DNA from: Enterobacteriaceae bacterium UBA3516
GTDB lineage: Bacteria; Pseudomonadota; Gammaproteobacteria; Enterobacterales; Enterobacteriaceae
DNA length: 25,145 nt
Direction of reading: 5' to 3'
Assembly: GCA_002377245.1 (NCBI GenBank)
Contig: DFPL01000262.1
Span: 1-25,145, forward strand
Below the pieces are notes generated by a model. The model was not told where the DNA came from, did not search any database, and worked only from the letters and a program-made list of their open reading frames with translations. Positions 25,059-25,145 of this stretch are shown piece by piece. How positions within the stretch are numbered: the first letter of the stretch is position 1; every line of letters starts with the position of its first letter. The translations under genes and the position numbers were made by a program.

Positions 25059-25087
25059 TTGACGCTGCCAGGCCCAATACGCATAAT
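25059..25087 (+). promoter_or_regulatory. Stable-RNA promoter of the metT tRNA operon
   Basis: TTGACG (25059–25064) and CATAAT (25082–25087) are 17 bp apart. The discriminator GCGCCCCGC follows directly; such GC-rich discriminators mark promoters under stringent (ppGpp) control. AT-rich sequence just upstream could act as an UP element. The start would be near 25094, about 33 nt before the tRNA. Confidence 0.85.
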
Positions 25088-25126
25088 GCGCCCCGCAACG
25101 CCGATAAGGTAACGCGAAAAAAAGAT

Positions 25127-25145
25127 GGCTACGTAGCTCAGTTGG
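25127..25145 (+). tRNA. metT: tRNA-Met (elongator), first 19 bases, cut by window end
   Basis: GGCTACGTAGCTCAGTTGG equals the first 19 bases of E. coli elongator tRNA-Met as I remember it: the 5' acceptor strand GGCTACG, TA, then the D arm GCTCAGTTGG. Position right after asnB and behind a stable-RNA promoter matches metT, the first gene of the metT-leuW-gln tRNA operon. The anticodon is outside the window. Confidence 0.85.

Overview
The window is ordinary core chromosome of an enterobacterium (Enterobacteriaceae). Every full-length protein aligns from memory, almost end to end, with an Escherichia coli K-12 counterpart, and gene order is the K-12 kdp–pgm–seqA–fur–glnS–nag–asnB–metT region read on the opposite strand. 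The N-acetylglucosamine transporter is of the type I associate with Klebsiella/Enterobacter rather than E. coli, and the speF–potE ornithine decarboxylase genes found in K-12 between kdpE and pgm are absent. I would guess Enterobacter or a close relative, but the genus is an inference.

Layout, left to right. Positions 1–7402 (+) hold the kdp potassium-uptake operon: the 3' five-sixths of kdpA, then kdpB, kdpC, and the sensor kinase/response regulator pair kdpD–kdpE, tightly spaced or overlapping. A 63-bp convergent gap with a terminator leads to pgm and seqA (–, cotranscribed). Divergently, ybfF, ybfE, fldA, the leader ORF uof, and fur (+) form a redox/iron/SOS-flavoured cluster ending at a bidirectional terminator. 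chiP–chiQ (–, chitoporin and lipoprotein) and glnS (–) follow. nagE (–) and nagBACD (+) diverge from a regulatory region with two NagC operators around a CRP site. asnB (+) and the first bases of a tRNA-Met gene (metT, with a stable-RNA promoter) close the window.

The right half works as an amino-sugar module: ChiP admits chitosugars through the outer membrane, NagE imports and phosphorylates GlcNAc, NagA deacetylates GlcNAc-6-P, NagB deaminates/isomerises GlcN-6-P to fructose-6-P plus ammonia, and NagC represses the system until GlcNAc-6-P accumulates. Glutaminyl-tRNA synthetase, asparagine synthetase B and tRNA genes lie alongside, as in E. coli. The chiP ribosome-binding site carries a 12-nt perfect match to the seed target of the sRNA ChiX.

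I found no mobile element, CRISPR array, toxin–antitoxin pair, phage remnant or obviously new system. The points most worth a second look are regulatory or at the level of a single protein: the mosaic divergence of NagE, a re-framed uof leader peptide, a decayed LexA box before the uncharacterised DNA-binding protein YbfE, an 8-bp dyad over the seqA promoter, and a possible 15-codon ORF between chiP and glnS. Comparisons with E. coli are from memory, not from a search.
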